From: Chloroflexota bacterium
Lineage (GTDB): Bacteria; Chloroflexota; Dehalococcoidia; Lucifugimonadales; Lucifugimonadaceae
NCBI GenBank assembly: GCA_027624075.1
Contig: JAQBUH010000004.1
Coordinates: forward strand, 1-64,000
Length of the DNA stretch: 64,000 bases
Direction of reading: 5' to 3'
Numbering within the stretch: the first letter of the stretch is position 1; the number at the start of each line of letters is the position of its first letter. The notes under the pieces were generated by a model that saw only the letters and a program-made list of their open reading frames with translations, searched no databases and was not told the DNA's origin. This document shows, one piece after another, positions 35,059 through 44,470 of the stretch. Position numbers and translations under genes: made by a program.

Positions 35059-36348
35059 CTACTCGTACAGCGCCAGCGCGTCTCCGTTTGCCGCCCACAT
35101 CTCATCGAACATCTGGCGTATCTCGGCGAGCGAGAGCTTGGCCGCCGTCAGCGGGTCGAGCGCAATGGCATGGAATGCAGACTCACGGTCGAGGTCGGAG
35201 ATCGCAAGAGTCGCCATCTCCTGCACCGCCACGTTCGCCCTGCTGAGCGACGCGCACTGTGGCGGCAGGTCGCCAACGGCCATCGGGTGAACGCCTAGCC
35301 GGTCGACCGTGCACGGCACCTCGACGCAGCTGCCCTCCGGCAGGTTTGTGATGAGACCTGTGTTAGAGACGTTGGCGTTGATTATCGTGGGCCGCCCCGT
35401 CTCCATCGCCTCAATGATCCGGCACGCGTACTCGTCTGAGCGTGTCGGCGTCATCGGCTCAGTCGATACCGCGTCTGCGCGCAGTTGCTCGTAGTGCGTG
35501 TCCACTCGCTGGGTCCGACGCGCAAGGTCCTGCCTGATCTGGTTCAGCTTGAACTCCTCCATCACGGCAGGATCAGTGCGGAAGTACGGCGTGTACTCGG
35601 ACATGTGGCGAGTCGACTCTGTAACGAAGTAGCCGAACTGCCTCATCACCTCGAAACGGACCGTGTCTTTCGCAAACGTCTCAGGGTCGCTCATCGCCTC
35701 CATGAGTTGCGGATATGCGTCTTCGCCGTCTCGCTCGAAGCGCAGGAACCATGCGAGATGGTTGATCCCTGCGACCCACGCTGACACCGACTCCCGTGGC
35801 GCGCCGATGTAGGCGGCGAGGTCCTGTGTTGTGCGCTGCACGCTGTGGCACAGGCCAACCGTTGGGACGTCCGTCATGTCGTTGATGGCCCAGCAGGCTA
35901 TCGCCATCGGGTTCGTGTAGTTGAGCAGCCAGGCGTTTGGCGCAAGCTCCTCAATGTCTGCGCAGATGTCCAGCAACACTGGAACGGTGCGAAGGCCCTT
36001 GAAGACGCCGCCGGGCCCGACCGTGTCGCCGACGGACTGGTCTACTCCGTACTTGAGCGGGATGCCGATGTCTTTGTCGTAGTCGTCGCCGACCCGGATG
36101 GTTGTCAGGACGTAGTCAGCGTCCTCAAGCGAAGCCCGCCTGTCTGCCGTCGTCTCGACGCGAATGTTCGTGCCGGCGTCCCGCATCAGCTTTTTCGCAA
36201 AACGGCCGATCACGTCGAGCCTTTGCTCGTCGACGTCCATGAGTGAGACGGTCGCCTCAGACAGTTCGGGCACGCAGGCGACATCTTGCAACAGCCTGCG
36301 CGCGAATACGACGCTGCCAGCGCCGATCAGTGAAATCTTGGGTGCCAT
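35059..36348 (-). CDS. Glycoside hydrolase family 4 protein (alpha-galactosidase/glucosidase-like)
   Basis: The 429-residue protein matches the NAD- and metal-dependent GH4 family, which uses a redox mechanism. Motifs are ISLIGAGSVVFARRLL (NAD binding), NYTNPMAIACWA, GLCHSVQ with the metal-binding Cys and His, and AGINHLAWFLRF. The substrate cannot be fixed; alpha-galactosides, alpha-glucosides and glucuronides are known for the family. It heads the minus-strand part of the island and is followed by a 2-hydroxyacid dehydrogenase gene in divergent-upstream order. Confidence 0.9.
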   Translation of the reverse strand: MAPKISLIGAGSVVFARRLLQDVACVPELSEATVSLMDVDEQRLDVIGRFAKKLMRDAGTNIRVETTADRRASLEDADYVLTTIRVGDDYDKDIGIPLKYGVDQSVGDTVGPGGVFKGLRTVPVLLDICADIEELAPNAWLLNYTNPMAIACWAINDMTDVPTVGLCHSVQRTTQDLAAYIGAPRESVSAWVAGINHLAWFLRFERDGEDAYPQLMEAMSDPETFAKDTVRFEVMRQFGYFVTESTRHMSEYTPYFRTDPAVMEEFKLNQIRQDLARRTQRVDTHYEQLRADAVSTEPMTPTRSDEYACRIIEAMETGRPTIINANVSNTGLITNLPEGSCVEVPCTVDRLGVHPMAVGDLPPQCASLSRANVAVQEMATLAISDLDRESAFHAIALDPLTAAKLSLAEIRQMFDEMWAANGDALALYE

Positions 36349-36474
36349 GTGCGCTCCGATTGGACATTAATGACGGCTGGTTAGACGCCTGAGACGGGAC
36401 CGGCTCTTATGTAATCGCGTAACCATGTCAGGTGTGAGCAGGTGACTATGGGACGCGGTTACAGATGCAGAGTC

Positions 36475-37437
36475 TCAGTACTGCTTTTGCTTGTCAACGA
36501 CGTTGAGGAGCGGCATGCCACCGAGGTACCTGCCAAGGTTCTCCTCAAAGATGGCAAAGGTCCGTCTGTCCAGCATGATCTTCTCCGCGTTGCCCGCTAT
36601 GTGAGGCGTGATGATCAGGTTGGGAACATCCCACAGCTCGCTATCGGGAGAAAGTGGCTCTCTCTCCACGGTGTCGAGCGCGGCCCCGGCAATGGTGCCG
36701 CGCTTGAGAGCGGAGGCCAACGCCTGATTATCGAAGACGCGGCCTCGTGACGTGACAACCAGGCGCGCTGACCGCTTCATGGTCGCAAGCTCACGCCTGC
36801 CGATGAGGTTTGCGTTGGCTGCCGAGTACGGCGCGGTCACAACCACGTAGTCAGACTCACGCAGCAGGTCTGGCAGCCTGTCCAGGGACCAGACAAACTC
36901 GACCAGCGGATCGGCGTCTATGGCCTCGCGGTCCACCGCCAGCACGCGCATACCCATCGCCTTGCAGCGCCACGCGATCTCGCGGCCAGACTTGCCGAGC
37001 CCGACGATGCCGACCGTCTTGTCGCCAAGATACTCGACAACGTCAAGAGCCCCTTCCTGGTCCCAGGCGTGACTCTGCTTATCTTGCAGAAAGCGGGGCA
37101 GCTGGCGAGAGAGCGCGAGCATCAGGGCGAGAGCGTGCTCGCCGATCATCGGAGCGCCTGCGCCGCGCGCGTTTGTGACGGTTACCTGGCTCCCGGCAAC
37201 CTGCGGCACGGCGCCGAACAGCCCCTCCATGCCGGCGTCGAGGGTCTGGATCCACTTCAGGTTCGACGCTGAGTTGAACTGCTCGCTGGTCGGATAGCCG
37301 AACAGCACCTCCGCCTCACGTATGTGACCGGAAGCCTCGGCCTGTGAGTCCGCCAGCACGATCTCTGTCCCTGGATGGCGCTCACGAAGAGATCTGCAGA
37401 ACGGCGCCGCCCAATCTGGAAGAACAAGGACTTTCAT
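36475..37437 (-). CDS. D-isomer-specific 2-hydroxyacid dehydrogenase
   Basis: The 320-residue protein is an NAD(P)-dependent dehydrogenase that interconverts 2-oxo and D-2-hydroxy acids. It has VGIVGLGKSGREIA (Rossmann loop). The catalytic residues are visible as Arg in TSRGRVFD, Glu in VEREPLS and His in TPHIAGN. The N-terminal part is short, as in glyoxylate/hydroxypyruvate-type members. It lies 37 bp before the end of the GH4 gene's upstream region on the same strand and probably works in the same sugar-acid pathway. Confidence 0.9.
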   Translation of the reverse strand: MKVLVLPDWAAPFCRSLRERHPGTEIVLADSQAEASGHIREAEVLFGYPTSEQFNSASNLKWIQTLDAGMEGLFGAVPQVAGSQVTVTNARGAGAPMIGEHALALMLALSRQLPRFLQDKQSHAWDQEGALDVVEYLGDKTVGIVGLGKSGREIAWRCKAMGMRVLAVDREAIDADPLVEFVWSLDRLPDLLRESDYVVVTAPYSAANANLIGRRELATMKRSARLVVTSRGRVFDNQALASALKRGTIAGAALDTVEREPLSPDSELWDVPNLIITPHIAGNAEKIMLDRRTFAIFEENLGRYLGGMPLLNVVDKQKQY

Positions 37438-37553
37438 CTGAGAAGCCTCTGCGTTAGCCGACTCTGGGGTGGTGGTGATCCGGCGCAGCGGCGCGCGATC
37501 GACCTGTATGTGCGAGCAGGCGCTGCGGCGGCGGATTCTCGAGTCAGCAATTC

Positions 37554-38912
37554 TTACACGACCCCGAGCAGTTCGACTGCGCGTTCGACAAGCAGTTCAC
37601 CGGCATCAGGCGCAAACGGACTGGTTGTGGTGCCGTAAAACCGGCGGAACCGTCTCATGTCAACAAGGTCACCGACCGGGACGCCTTTGAGTTCGGCATA
37701 CGGGCGGCGGGTTGAGACGTATCCGATGTACTCCGAGCTGTAACTGGCCACCCACGGCCGCTCGCCGGAGTGACCTTCCTTGATGGCGAGGCCGAGCTCG
37801 TTGAACATCTCGCCGGGGTGTGCGCTGATGACGAGGTCTCCTATCCGCAGCGCCTGCACATGGATGGGAACGGGCGGCAGCCCCTGGTTGCGCGCAAGGC
37901 TCAGTTCATTACGGCCGTTTCCGTACATCTCCGGATGATTCTCAGCCGCGTTCGCCGTGGTTGTGCCCTCAGGCCAGACATCACCGCTGTAGCTTCCCAT
38001 TTTCGCTGACAGGCTCTTGTGGAGCTTCTCGGCTGCGGAGACCGTCCACGGGACCTGTCTCCGCGGCAACTCCAACGGTCCTGAGACAGAGCCGAGGACG
38101 ACGTCGGTTATCGGGTCTATCTGCACCGAAACCCGCAGCGCCTCACGCGCTATCGCCTCTCCAAAGGCGGCGGTGTCCTCATGGGTGTGCAGGTGTTTCG
38201 ACTCAAGGTTCCCGAACCACCAGTCGAACGGGTGAATATCGCCTGCGGCCCCCTGCAGGTGAATGGCGACGGCCCCGACCTCGACCTCCTCGATCGTCGA
38301 GCTGAGCTCGCCCGAGTAGTCGCCGGACCACTCCAGGTACTGACCGCCGTCGCAGACGCCGTGGGCGGCGAAGTTCACGACCCGGGCGATTGGAGAGCCG
38401 TCCGGCTCGTCTACGCGCAGCACGCCGACCTCCTGGTCAACCGGTTGTTCCCTGTATTGCCGGTTCACGGTCCAGCCCTTCAGGCTTCCGGCTCCATGAC
38501 CGGCAACTGCGGGGCGCATCGCGTTCGTTGCCTCGTAGACCGTGCCCGCGATGAGGTCGGGAAGGTAGGCGGCATATGTGCGCCACTCCGGGGTGACGCC
38601 GAGAAGGATGTCAGGCGCGGCGTGGTTGTGGGTCGAGTTGATGAGTAACGACTCAGCCGGGATGCCGGTGAGACCGCTGACCTGCCGTTGGATCTCACGC
38701 ATCGTCTCCGCAGGGATGCCGCACACCTCCATGGAGACGATAGCCAGCCGAGTCTCGCCGTCGTCGAGCACGAGCGCCCTGGAGTAGAGGTCGCGGTGGA
38801 CCCCGGTCGACCTGCCCTGCCGCAGTCCCCACTGTCCCATCCTGTAGCCAATCGGCGGCGTGATCACTGTCTTTGCGGTCCCGGCCCTGAGATTTACCAA
38901 ATTGGTCCTCAC
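37554..38912 (-). CDS. Neutral/alkaline ceramidase-like amidase (intact metal site)
   Basis: The 452-residue protein resembles the N-terminal domain of neutral/alkaline non-lysosomal ceramidases. It shows AKTVITPPIGYRMGQWG, LAIVSMEVCGIP, the Zn-binding INSTHNHAAPD, VNFAAHGVCDGG with a further His, and SAHPGEMFNELG with the metal-binding Glu. No signal peptide is evident, so it may act in the cytoplasm on an N-acyl or similar amide rather than on ceramide. It overlaps the start of its paralogue at 38909-39997 by 4 bp on the same strand, so the two are made together. Confidence 0.82.
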   Translation of the reverse strand: MRTNLVNLRAGTAKTVITPPIGYRMGQWGLRQGRSTGVHRDLYSRALVLDDGETRLAIVSMEVCGIPAETMREIQRQVSGLTGIPAESLLINSTHNHAAPDILLGVTPEWRTYAAYLPDLIAGTVYEATNAMRPAVAGHGAGSLKGWTVNRQYREQPVDQEVGVLRVDEPDGSPIARVVNFAAHGVCDGGQYLEWSGDYSGELSSTIEEVEVGAVAIHLQGAAGDIHPFDWWFGNLESKHLHTHEDTAAFGEAIAREALRVSVQIDPITDVVLGSVSGPLELPRRQVPWTVSAAEKLHKSLSAKMGSYSGDVWPEGTTTANAAENHPEMYGNGRNELSLARNQGLPPVPIHVQALRIGDLVISAHPGEMFNELGLAIKEGHSGERPWVASYSSEYIGYVSTRRPYAELKGVPVGDLVDMRRFRRFYGTTTSPFAPDAGELLVERAVELLGVV

Positions 38913-39997
38913 TTCGCGCCGGCGGCGCGTGCGACCTGCAGAGTGTCCAGTTCAAGATCGACGTCCAGCTCTTCCCCAGCCGCAGGTCCGGTTCCCGCCA
39001 CATTGGTAGAAACGATGACCCGCGAGCGCGGCATCGCCTTGCGGAGGTGCCTGGCGAAGATGGCCGGCTGCGGACGGTCAACTCCAATGCAGACCAGTTC
39101 ACCGACGCGCAGCACGCGGACTCCCCTGTCATCATCGGCGGCGGTTTCGGCAGACACGTTCCGGCGGTGCTCGACCTGGCGCGCGGCAGAAGACGCCTGC
39201 GTGGCGAGCAGGAGTCCAATCGCCTGGACATCAGGAGCGGCGCGCTCCATGTGCGAGCGGGACCTGTTATCCCTGAACCAGTTGTACGGCCGCACGTCAG
39301 CGTCTGAGCCGCGGGCGAATGCGACCGTACCGCCGCCCGCCTGTTCGAGCGCCCAGCTTGCGTACGCTGGAAAATCACCGGTCCAGCGTCCGTCATTCCC
39401 GCGGACGATTGCCGGACACGAGAACGAAAAGATCTGCGCTATGCCGTCACCGCCGGCGGTTGCGACTGACGCGACGGTCACCGCGTCGTCTGCCTCCGCC
39501 CCGGCGCCAGAGACACCTGTCGTCACTCCGGTGAGTCGCGCCGCGTTGACGCCTATGGCGGCGGGCTTCATGGACTGGCTCGCCTGGACGGCGGCGCCAC
39601 CGCATAGTTCGGGGAGATACGAAAGGTAGTTGCGATACCGGTCGAGTCCCGGAGCATCTTGCCACGCAGGCGGTGAAGTGCCGTTGCCTGTGCAGGTGAC
39701 CCAAACGAACGGGGCGTGCGTCGACGCAGCCTCCGCGACAGACTTGCGAATTGCGGTCTGAAGCGCTGGACTGACACCCCAGACATCAAGCGAGCAGATG
39801 GCGACTCGGCGGCCTTCGGCGTCAAACACGATCACTCTGGCCAGCAGGTCATCGTCCACACCGGTCGATGGGACAGGAGCGAACTCCGGGCCGCATATTT
39901 CAAACCCGGCCGGAGGCGTGACCGGCACACGTGCTGCGCCTGCCCTCAACAGCCCATCGGAGCCGGCGTTTCCTGACCGGCTGCCTGAACTCACCAC
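38909..39997 (-). CDS. Ceramidase-like paralogue that lost its metal-binding residues
   Basis: The 362-residue protein has the same fold order as its overlapping neighbour: ARVPVTPPAGFEICGPEF, RVAICSLDVWGVSP, then the key sites. At these sites it reads VTCTGNGTSPPAW where the partner has THNHAAPD, IFSFSCPAIVRGN where the partner has NFAAHGVC, and GVDRPQPAIFARHL where the partner has SAHPGEMF. The metal His and Glu residues are gone. It is probably a non-catalytic partner or regulator of the downstream gene product, or a decaying copy. It is intact as a frame. Confidence 0.7.
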   Translation of the reverse strand: MVSSGSRSGNAGSDGLLRAGAARVPVTPPAGFEICGPEFAPVPSTGVDDDLLARVIVFDAEGRRVAICSLDVWGVSPALQTAIRKSVAEAASTHAPFVWVTCTGNGTSPPAWQDAPGLDRYRNYLSYLPELCGGAAVQASQSMKPAAIGVNAARLTGVTTGVSGAGAEADDAVTVASVATAGGDGIAQIFSFSCPAIVRGNDGRWTGDFPAYASWALEQAGGGTVAFARGSDADVRPYNWFRDNRSRSHMERAAPDVQAIGLLLATQASSAARQVEHRRNVSAETAADDDRGVRVLRVGELVCIGVDRPQPAIFARHLRKAMPRSRVIVSTNVAGTGPAAGEELDVDLELDTLQVARAAGAK

Positions 39998-40002
39998 TCA
40001 GA

Positions 40003-40413
40003 CTACTCCCAGTTCTTGTAAGTGCCGGGACTGGTCTTGCGTGACATCTGTATCTGTACGCCGTCCGGGTCGTAGCAGTTGGAGATGGTCCTGCCGGACT
40101 GCTGGTTTTCAAACGGCTCGAAGAGAAACTTCACGCCGCCCAGCATCTGCACCTCTTTCGTGGCGTCGCGCGGGTCGGCGACCAGGAATGAAAGGTGGTC
40201 GATACCGGTTGCCTGGCCTTCCTTCGCCTGGTGAAGCTCGATGCGCACAGGATGGTCTTCGTCGTTGTTGAACATGAAGACCGTCTCTCCGCCGTCCACC
40301 GTTCCTTCCGGAGACATGCCGAACTTCCGGTAGAACTCGATAGACGAGGAAAGATCGCTGACGACAATGTCTATGTGGTCGACTCCCAGGAATCGCATAT
40401 GGCTCACTTTCAC
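40003..40413 (-). CDS. VOC-superfamily (glyoxalase/dioxygenase-fold) protein
   Basis: The 136-residue protein is a single VOC module: FLGVDHIDIVVSDLSSSIEFYRKFGM, then GIDHLSFLVADP and a C-terminal NCYDPDGVQIQMS. The conserved His and Glu residues at metal positions (DHID, RIELHQ, QIQM) suggest partial metal binding. Members include glyoxalases, epimerases and ring-cleaving dioxygenases. The start is ATG 40413 or the internal ATG 40398. Its end is 5 bp from the ceramidase-like paralogue on the same strand, so it belongs to that operon. Confidence 0.85.
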   Translation of the reverse strand: MKVSHMRFLGVDHIDIVVSDLSSSIEFYRKFGMSPEGTVDGGETVFMFNNDEDHPVRIELHQAKEGQATGIDHLSFLVADPRDATKEVQMLGGVKFLFEPFENQQSGRTISNCYDPDGVQIQMSRKTSPGTYKNWE

Positions 40414-40552
40414 CGCCGGCGCCGCTGACCGGCTCCGGGTTGCTCATGGGTGCGCGGTTTGCGCTCGCCGATGATACTCTGCGCACCGCTTCCATACCGT
40501 TGCGGATGAACGCAGACTCGCCCTGACCGGGCAAAAACGATGGACGGACAAT

Positions 40553-41500
40553 ATGCCACTCCCGCCAGGCCATGTAGAGGTTTTTTCGGACGAGTTCGAG
40601 AGGTTGCTTCGCTCAGGAAACTCTGGACGCGCGCTGACGCAGGTGGCGGCCGGAATGGCGTTCTGTGAAGGAACTCACTGGGTCGAGCCGCGCGGTGGCA
40701 TTGACGGCTACCTGGTCTGGAGCGACATCCCGAACAACCGGATCATGCGGTGGTCCGAACGGGACGGCCTGTCTGTACTGCGGGAGCCGTGCGGGAACAC
40801 AAACGGCCACACGACCGATCTTGAGGGACGTCTGCTGTCATGTGAGACGAGTGGCCGTCGCGTCAGCCGCACCGGGCTTGACGGCAGTGTCGTGACCCTG
40901 GCAGACCGGTACCGCGGCGGCAGGTTGACATCGCCAAACGACATCGTCGTGAAGTCGGACGGCTCCGTGTGGTTCACAGACCCGGACTACGGCGCGCTCC
41001 ACCCGGAGCTTGGCCACGGTAAGGCGGCCGAACAGGACCGCAACCGGCTTTACCGGCTGGCGCCAGAGACCGGCAAACTGACGGCGGTATGCGAGGAGTT
41101 CGACAAGCCAAACGGAATCGCCTTTTCACCGGATGAGAGCGTCCTCTATGTGGGCGACACGGGCCGGACGCACGGCGAGTTCAGGCCGCACAGGGTGATG
41201 GCGTTCGATGTCGAAGGTGACATTCTGAGCAATAGCCGCGTCTTTGCCGATGTCGACCCGTGGGTCCCTGACGGCATGCGCGTCGATGTGAACGGGAACC
41301 TGTTCGTCAGCGCAGGCGACGGCATCCAGTGCTTCAATCCGGCGGGCGAGTTGATCGGCAAGATCCGCACTCCGGAGGTAGCCGCGAACTGCTCGTTCGG
41401 CATGAGCGACCGGCAGACGCTTTTCATCGCGGCGACAAGTTCTGTCTGGAGCATTGAGCTGAACACCGCGGGCGCAACACGGCCCGCCGCTAAAAATTAA
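40553..41500 (+). CDS. SMP-30/gluconolactonase-like beta-propeller (copy 2)
   Basis: The 315-residue propeller has all expected ligands: Glu in AFCEGTHWV, Asn in PNGIAFSPDESVLYVGD and Asp in WVPDGMRVDVNG. The motifs WSDIPNNRIMRW and TSPNDIVVKSDGSVWFTDP are characteristic of lactonase-type members. Predicted reaction: hydrolysis of a sugar lactone. It is divergent from the VOC gene by 140 bp and is followed 44 bp later by a close paralogue on the same strand. Confidence 0.9.
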   Translation: MPLPPGHVEVFSDEFERLLRSGNSGRALTQVAAGMAFCEGTHWVEPRGGIDGYLVWSDIPNNRIMRWSERDGLSVLREPCGNTNGHTTDLEGRLLSCETSGRRVSRTGLDGSVVTLADRYRGGRLTSPNDIVVKSDGSVWFTDPDYGALHPELGHGKAAEQDRNRLYRLAPETGKLTAVCEEFDKPNGIAFSPDESVLYVGDTGRTHGEFRPHRVMAFDVEGDILSNSRVFADVDPWVPDGMRVDVNGNLFVSAGDGIQCFNPAGELIGKIRTPEVAANCSFGMSDRQTLFIAATSSVWSIELNTAGATRPAAKN

Positions 41501-41544
41501 CTCTGCGAAGATAACCCGAGCAAACGATCAACCCGAGTATCCGA

Positions 41545-42516
41545 ATGGAACAGCACATGACAGCACCTGCAAAAACATGGCCTGGACGGAAAGAGTACAG
41601 GCCTGCATCCGAGCTAAAGTCCGGGTTTGAGGTGATCGACCCGGCTTTCGAGGCGCTTACGGGCGTAGCGCCCGTGCTCGAAAAGCACTGGTCTGGAGCC
41701 GAGTGGTCCGAGGGACCTGTCTTCGTGCCGTCTCTCAACTCGCTCGTCTGGTCTGACATCCCGAACAACAGGATGCTCAGGTTTGACGCGGGCAGCGGGG
41801 AGACCTCGGTATTCAGGGAGCCGTCGAACTTCAGCAACGGCAACGCGCTGGACCTGGAGGGGCGCATGGTGACCTGTGAGCACCAGACCCACCGGATCAG
41901 CCGCACAGAGCCAGACGGCAAGGTCACCGTCCTTGTAGACAGGTTTGAGGGCAAACGCCTGAACTCCCCGAACGACCTCGTTGTCAAGTCAGACGGCTCG
42001 ATCTGGTTCACAGACCCGCCGTACGGAATCTTGAGCGACCGGGAGGGCAACAAGCGTGAGTCGGAGATCGGCGCAAACTACGTCTACCGGTTCGACCCTG
42101 GCTCTGGCGAACTGTCTGTGGCCAGCGATCAGTTCGACAGGCCGAACGGCATTGCCTTCTCGCCTGATGAGAGCGTGCTCTACGTCGCAGACTCTGGCGA
42201 GCCGCGTAAGATCGTGGCGTTGGACGTTGGCTCAGACGGCAGCACCCTGTCGAATTTCCGCGAGTTCGCAGTCGTCCGGCCAGGGATCGCAGACGGTTTC
42301 CGGTGTGATGTGAGTGGCAACATCTGGACAAGCGCGCATGACGGCGTGCACTGCATTACGCCTCAAGGCCGGACCATCGGCAAGATACTGGTGCCGGAGC
42401 ACCGGACGGCAAACTGCTGCTGGGGCGGGCCGGACTGGAACCGCCTGTACATCGCGGGAGACACGTCCCTTTACTCGGTACAGCTTGCGGTCCAGGGAGC
42501 GCACCGGCCCGGTTAG
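41545..42516 (+). CDS. SMP-30/gluconolactonase-like beta-propeller (copy 3)
   Basis: The 323-residue propeller is similar throughout to the gene just upstream. Ligands appear as Glu in EWSEGPVFV, Asn in PNGIAFSPDESVLYVAD and Asp in GIADGFRCDVSG. WSDIPNNRMLRF and NSPNDLVVKSDGSIWFTDP are shared with copy 2. Two lactonases in tandem suggest two substrates or an oligomer pathway. A hairpin terminator lies 37 bp after its stop. Confidence 0.9.
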   Translation: MEQHMTAPAKTWPGRKEYRPASELKSGFEVIDPAFEALTGVAPVLEKHWSGAEWSEGPVFVPSLNSLVWSDIPNNRMLRFDAGSGETSVFREPSNFSNGNALDLEGRMVTCEHQTHRISRTEPDGKVTVLVDRFEGKRLNSPNDLVVKSDGSIWFTDPPYGILSDREGNKRESEIGANYVYRFDPGSGELSVASDQFDRPNGIAFSPDESVLYVADSGEPRKIVALDVGSDGSTLSNFREFAVVRPGIADGFRCDVSGNIWTSAHDGVHCITPQGRTIGKILVPEHRTANCCWGGPDWNRLYIAGDTSLYSVQLAVQGAHRPG

Positions 42517-42552
42517 CCGAGTCGGGAACGCCGGTAGTTGCTGAACGCGAAA

Positions 42553-42579
42553 GCGCCCGGTCTCTGCAAGACCGGGCGC
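42553..42579. terminator. Bidirectional terminator between convergent genes
   Basis: GCGCCCGGTCT (42553-42563) and AGACCGGGCGC (42569-42579) form a perfect 11-bp stem with loop CTGCA. It lies between the convergent ends of the gluconolactonase-like and methyltransferase genes. U-tracts are weak (GAAAG follows). Confidence 0.65.
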
Positions 42580-42598
42580 GAAAGTCAGATCGCCTCGT

Positions 42599-43474
42599 TC
42601 AGTTAGTGCGCGCCGCCGATATGCTGAGCCAGCGACGCGGAATCGTCACAATTTGCCGCTCTTCGAACACCTGGCTCAGGCCCTTCTGCAGCGCCTGCCT
42701 TCCAGCGTCCAACGGCACACCCGGCAGGACTCCCTCAATCCAGTCCTTGAAACCGCTGATGTGGAACCAGCCGGACTCCGGAACATCGATGTCTGCAACC
42801 TCCGATTTGAGGATCGTGAAGCCAGACTCTTCAAAGAGACTCTCGTACTGCTGCTGCGAAAGGTGCTGCCGGGACTCCACCTTCTGCGACGCGTCCGGCA
42901 TCATGCCGTACTCACGCTTGAGGATGCGGAGGGAACGCATTAGCCAGCGGCGGAAGAACTCTTCACTCTCGGGCGGGTGCGAGCCGTCGAAGAATGAGGT
43001 GTTGATGGCAAGCACGCCGTTAGGCGAAAGCTTCTCCCTGATCTGCGCCAGCAGGTTCTTCTTGTCAGGGACGTAGTGGATGGAGTTGCAATAGACGACG
43101 GCGTCCACATCTCCGCTGATGGCGGTCTTCAGGTTCTGGACCGGAGACTGCACGAACCGGATCACCGCGTCTCTGCGGCCACCGAGTTCTGCGACGGCGT
43201 CGCGGAGCGCAGAGGCGGAGTGGTCGACTGCATAGATGACGGTGTCTTTTGCCGATTGGAGCCGGTCGAGTATGAGCTTGGTCACTCCGCCGGTGCCGCA
43301 GCCGAGATCGACAATGCGCCGCTGACGCCCGACCTCTGCAAGGTCTAGCAGCCGGGCATTGACCTGCCTGTAGAAAGGAAGGTTGGAGAATGCGTTAAAC
43401 GAATACTCTTCGGATGTGTCCGTCGTGTTCGTCGTGTCATTGGAGTCTGGCAATCTGGAGCCTCGCTGACCCAT
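42599..43474 (-). CDS. SAM-dependent class I methyltransferase
   Basis: The 291-residue protein has a class I methyltransferase fold: RRIVDLGCGTGGVTKLIL (motif I), VIYAVDHSASAL (motif II) and DAVVYCNSIHYVPDKKNLL (post-motif). The acceptor is unknown; small-molecule methyltransferases have this layout. A start at ATG 43474 gives the correct N-terminus. Upstream in-frame ATG 43717 would run through the divergent promoter of the molybdate genes. The C-terminus has no extra domain. Confidence 0.85.
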   Translation of the reverse strand: MGQRGSRLPDSNDTTNTTDTSEEYSFNAFSNLPFYRQVNARLLDLAEVGRQRRIVDLGCGTGGVTKLILDRLQSAKDTVIYAVDHSASALRDAVAELGGRRDAVIRFVQSPVQNLKTAISGDVDAVVYCNSIHYVPDKKNLLAQIREKLSPNGVLAINTSFFDGSHPPESEEFFRRWLMRSLRILKREYGMMPDASQKVESRQHLSQQQYESLFEESGFTILKSEVADIDVPESGWFHISGFKDWIEGVLPGVPLDAGRQALQKGLSQVFEERQIVTIPRRWLSISAARTN

Positions 43475-43605
43475 CGGCGGGACTGGTCCCGCCCCGCACA
43501 GGATACGAAGTGCGGATAATGATTCAATCTGAACCACGGTAATTTTATCAGAACAGCCGACCGGCCAGTCAGGTATTCGGAAACGTTGCGGCGGATAACC
43601 ACTTG

Positions 43606-44388
43606 ATGTCTCCAATCCGGCGATCACTGCGATGGCGCCCGCTATCCCTCTTATTCTCAGCGCTGACGTTGCTCTCGGTGGCGTCGGCCTGCGCCAGTAG
43701 TGACGGTGATAAGCCACTCATCTTTGCCGCAGCGTCGCTGGCAGACGTACTCGCCGAGACGGCAGACCTTTATGAGCTGCAAACTGGCTCATCCGTTGAG
43801 TTCAGCTTCGGTGGATCGAACACCCTCGTCAACCAGATCGTCAAGTCAGGCGCGCCCGCAGACGGGGTTGTGCTGGCAGGACGGCAGCCGATGGACCTGC
43901 TCATCGAAGCGGGACGGGTTGAAGCGTCCGGGGTCGTGACGGTCGCGGTGAATTCGCTGGTAGTTGCCGCCGCCGTTTCCGGTCAGTTGGAGGGACTGGA
44001 AGCTCTCGCGGGCGGCGAGTTCAGAGTTGCGATTGCCGATCCTGACCTTGCGCCCGCCGGGCAGTACGCTAAAGAGGCGCTGCAAGCGGCGAACGCGTGG
44101 GATGGCCTGCAAGGGCGGCTTATTCCAACGCTGGATGTGCGGCCTGCTCTCGCGGCGCTGAGCACAGGAAGCGTCGACTATGCGATCGTCTATGCCACAG
44201 ACGCTCTTGCTGAGCCCGGCGTAACCGTCGCTCTGGCTATCGACCCGGCGCTCCACGGACCTGTCACCTACCCGGCCGCGGCGATAACCGGCTCACCGGG
44301 CGCAGAGACAGCAGCTAGATTTTTCGACTTTTTGCGAACCGATGTGGCTCAGCAGATATTTGCCCGTCACGGATTCCCCGTTGGTTGA
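43606..44388 (+). CDS. modA: Molybdate ABC transporter, substrate-binding lipoprotein
   Basis: This 260-residue protein is the extracytoplasmic binding protein for molybdate. The signal peptide LSLLFSALTLLSVASAC ends in a lipobox Cys. The mature protein shows LIFAAASLADVLAE, FSFGGSNTLVNQIVKSGAPADG, VTVAVNSLVVA, IADPDLAPAGQYAKEAL and VDYAIVYATDA, as in ModA. ATG 43606 is preferred over the TTG one codon earlier. It is the first gene of modABC, and molybdate uptake supports molybdenum-cofactor enzymes. Confidence 0.93.
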   Translation: MSPIRRSLRWRPLSLLFSALTLLSVASACASSDGDKPLIFAAASLADVLAETADLYELQTGSSVEFSFGGSNTLVNQIVKSGAPADGVVLAGRQPMDLLIEAGRVEASGVVTVAVNSLVVAAAVSGQLEGLEALAGGEFRVAIADPDLAPAGQYAKEALQAANAWDGLQGRLIPTLDVRPALAALSTGSVDYAIVYATDALAEPGVTVALAIDPALHGPVTYPAAAITGSPGAETAARFFDFLRTDVAQQIFARHGFPVG

Positions 44389-44470
44389 GCTCACGGCGGA
44401 GGGATTAATCTCCGCTATCCGATGGAACATGCTCTGCCGGGCTCTGCTCCGGCGGTAGACTGAACGCCCT

